Assembly: GCA_947492175.1 (NCBI GenBank)
Contig: CANLMQ010000056.1
Span: 1 to 23,265, forward strand
DNA from: an uncultured Draconibacterium sp.
GTDB lineage: Bacteria > Bacteroidota > Bacteroidia > Bacteroidales > Prolixibacteraceae
DNA length: 23,265 bases
Direction: 5' to 3'
In this document: in pieces, positions 21,683-23,265 of the stretch
Position numbering within the stretch: the stretch's first letter is position 1
Layout: each line of letters starts with the position of its first letter
Program-made: the position numbers and the translations under genes
Notes under the pieces: generated by a model
Database searches by the model: none
Seen by the model: only the letters and a program-made list of their open reading frames with translations
What the model was told of the DNA's origin: nothing

Positions 21683-21700
21683 CGATATTTACAAATATCG
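21683..21700. promoter_or_regulatory. Palindrome in the propeller/LytTR divergent region
   Basis: CGATATTT (21683-21690) and AAATATCG (21693-21700) are perfect 8-bp arms, 35 bp upstream of the lipoprotein start. On the minus strand GATATTTG overlaps it as a one-mismatch -7 box. It could be an operator for the lipoprotein gene. Confidence 0.4.
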
Positions 21701-21819
21701 TGCCTGCTCCCAGTTATAATTAACATTAAAAAACCGATCAGATGTAATGCAAAAACATATTTATGAATATATTTGGAGTACAGGTCTAATCAATAGAAAT
21801 TAAAACAAAACCTTACGCA

Positions 21820-22647
21820 TTGAATTTTAAGTTCTTAAATAACCAATTCAACCTCCTCGATGATAAAAGGGACAGGTTCCTGCTTATTCTTATTGTACTT
21901 GTTTTCAGCATTTTTTTTATTAATCTTTTTACCCCCTGGAATATCGGTCGCTGGTACTCCGACTCAGGTTTTATAAAATTTTTAAGGTTATCGAGCTATG
22001 GGATTGTGGTTGCTCTTGTTTTGCTTTTTACCCAGTTTCCTTTACGTAAGCAACTACGGCAACCGCACTTTAAAATAAAAACTTATCTGCTTTGGTTGTT
22101 AATTGAAATTGCCCTGATTAGTCTTGTCTATATTTTTATGTACGGGAATCCGGTTGGTAATTTTGTCAACGATTTTCTTTTCTCAATAAAATACACTTTA
22201 CTGGGTATTTGTATCCCTTATTCATTTGCGCTTCTGATTATTTATTACAAAAATCAAAAAGCGGAAATAAAACAGTTGCAAACGAAAATTGCTCAAACAC
22301 CCGATAAGAAATTAATTGTTTTCAAAGACGAAAACGGGAAGATAAAATTCTCGGTATTAGCCAAAGATTTACTGGTTTTAGAATCGACCGACAATTATGT
22401 ATCTGTATTTTACATTTTAGATGGGAAAGTACAACGTGAACTATTGCGAAATACCATGAAAAAGATGGAAGAATCGTTTAAAGAAAGTTCTGTAATTAGA
22501 TGTCACCGTTCGTTTATGGTAAATTCAGAGAATGTGGAATTCGTAAAAAAATCGGGAAAGAAACTCAACCTGAAGGTTCGTTTTATGGATAAAACAATTC
22601 CTGTTTCCGAAAAATATTCATCCCTGTTTTTAGCCTTTTTATCTTAG
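21820..22647 (+). CDS. Membrane-bound LytTR-domain regulator
   Basis: This 275-aa protein has four N-terminal membrane helices (about 20-38, 57-75, 87-107 and 118-143), a short charged linker (KNQKAEIKQLQTKI) and a C-terminal LytTR DNA-binding domain (about 165-275). Domain landmarks are LLVLESTDNYVSVFY, RNTMKKMEESF, VIRCHRSFMVNSENVEFVKK and KTIPVSEKYSSLF. It has no receiver or kinase domain, so it probably senses at the membrane and binds DNA directly. The only suitable start is a TTG at 21820; no ATG gives the first helix. It is divergent from the propeller lipoprotein, which it may regulate (inference). Confidence 0.9.
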   Translation: MNFKFLNNQFNLLDDKRDRFLLILIVLVFSIFFINLFTPWNIGRWYSDSGFIKFLRLSSYGIVVALVLLFTQFPLRKQLRQPHFKIKTYLLWLLIEIALISLVYIFMYGNPVGNFVNDFLFSIKYTLLGICIPYSFALLIIYYKNQKAEIKQLQTKIAQTPDKKLIVFKDENGKIKFSVLAKDLLVLESTDNYVSVFYILDGKVQRELLRNTMKKMEESFKESSVIRCHRSFMVNSENVEFVKKSGKKLNLKVRFMDKTIPVSEKYSSLFLAFLS

Positions 22648-22691
22648 TATCTGTTTTTTCGCCCCAAAATAAGAGTGTCTGCCCCATAAGT

Positions 22692-22722
22692 TTTGTAAAG
22701 TAAAAAAAGCTTGTAAAATTTG
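22692..22722 (+). promoter_or_regulatory. Promoter of the small secreted-protein gene
   Basis: TTTG (22692-22695), a 19-bp spacer and AAAATTTG (22715-22722, one mismatch to TAnnTTTG). Transcription would start near 22729, leaving an untranslated leader of about 69 nt. Confidence 0.55.
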
Positions 22723-22797
22723 ATCTCGGGAAAACAAAGCAAGTGATTTATACCCAGTTACAGAAAGATCAGATTATTAACTATAAAACTTTAGAAC

Positions 22798-23169
22798 ATG
22801 AAAAAACTTTTGATTTTTGCATTTTTAGTAGCAATTGTTACAGGAACATTAAACGCATCAGTAGCAACCGATAAGAAAACTGTTATTGGCGAATGGAAAT
22901 ACGAAGTTCCAACGGCACCTTACGGTTACGAAGCAGGGACATTAGTAATTAACGAAAAAGAAGGCGAACTTGCTGGTCATGTAAAATTTGAAGACGGGTA
23001 CAAAATCGACTTAAAAAATGTATCGTTTGCAGAAGGCGTGTTTAAATGCGGATTGTATGTTGATTACGAATATGTTAGCATAAAGGCAAAAATAGCAGGA
23101 AAAGTTTTGGAAGGAGCTGTAAATACTCCTGAAGGTGAAATGAAAATTACCGCGAAGAAGGTGAAATAA
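22798..23169 (+). CDS. Small secreted hypothetical protein
   Basis: This 123-aa protein has a signal peptide (MKKLLIFAFLVAIVTGTLNAS). The mature part (about 100 aa) is a beta-rich domain with VIGEWKYEVPTAPYGYEAG, LVINEKEGELAGHVKFEDGYKIDLKNV and a strand-rich tail (VSIKAKIAGKVLEGAVNTPEGEMKITAKKVK). I recall similar short secreted proteins in Bacteroidota with a GEWKYEVP-type start, but no function. It is monocistronic, with its own promoter and terminator. Confidence 0.82.
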   Translation: MKKLLIFAFLVAIVTGTLNASVATDKKTVIGEWKYEVPTAPYGYEAGTLVINEKEGELAGHVKFEDGYKIDLKNVSFAEGVFKCGLYVDYEYVSIKAKIAGKVLEGAVNTPEGEMKITAKKVK

Positions 23170-23187
23170 TTGAGTTCCATTAAAAAA

Positions 23188-23228
23188 GAAAAGAGGCTGT
23201 CCCAAAAGGGCGGTCTCTTTTTTTTGTT
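23188..23228 (+). terminator. Intrinsic terminator
   Basis: GAGGCTG and CCC (about 23193-23203, with a bulged T) pair with GGG and CGGTCTC (about 23208-23217) around an AAAA loop. A-rich and T-rich flanks extend the stem and a run of eight or more T follows. It ends the small secreted-protein transcript. The 37 bp after it show nothing. Confidence 0.93.
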
Positions 23229-23265
23229 TCAATTTTGAGAATGGCTCTTCAACATTATGATTATA

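Overview
The window looks like a chromosomal segment of a member of the Bacteroidota, probably of the Marinilabiliales/Prolixibacteraceae kind. The phylum call rests on Bacteroidota-type promoters (TTTG, about 19 bp, TAnnTTTG), a type II-C CRISPR repeat that reads GTTGTGGTTTGAT on the crRNA strand, the AT-rich intergenic DNA and the gene families present. The genus is a guess.

Region 1 (1-8371) is a complete type II-C CRISPR-Cas locus read on the minus strand: cas9, then cas1, cas2 and the array, which runs off the left edge of the window. The tracrRNA can be placed from sequence alone. It is divergent from cas9 on the plus strand (about 8232-8333). It has an anti-repeat matching the array repeat, a nexus hairpin and a terminator hairpin. 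Cas9, Cas1 and Cas2 keep their catalytic residues, so the system looks functional. The usual cas9-cas1 junction is broken by about 1.9 kb holding a 21-bp tandem repeat, an unknown all-helical 218-aa protein, and a RAYT-type Y1 transposase bracketed by two copies of a long palindrome. Two more copies of that palindrome lie just after cas2 and just after the tracrRNA terminator. I saw none in the remaining 15 kb.

Region 2 (8394-10212) is one minus-strand gene for a protein of about 588 aa with features of an FMN-type TIM barrel and a helical insertion. Its upstream region carries a 15-bp exact match to the CRISPR repeat and a folded segment.

Region 3 (10441-17372, plus strand) is a TetR-controlled envelope-transport cluster: tetR, a LolA-like periplasmic protein, two FtsX-type ABC permeases, a LolD-like ATPase and an outer-membrane beta-barrel. 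A four-helix-bundle gene is lodged between the second permease and the ATPase. The TetR promoter is clear, with two palindromic operators. The TetR protein itself carries a textbook EF-hand loop.

Region 4 (17525-23228) holds ordinary single genes: a secreted CAP-domain protein, tRNA-Gly(CCC), a short tail-less SSB divergent from a small zinc-ribbon protein with a double palindrome between them, a NUDIX hydrolase, a beta-propeller lipoprotein divergent from a membrane-bound LytTR regulator, and a small secreted protein followed by a strong terminator.
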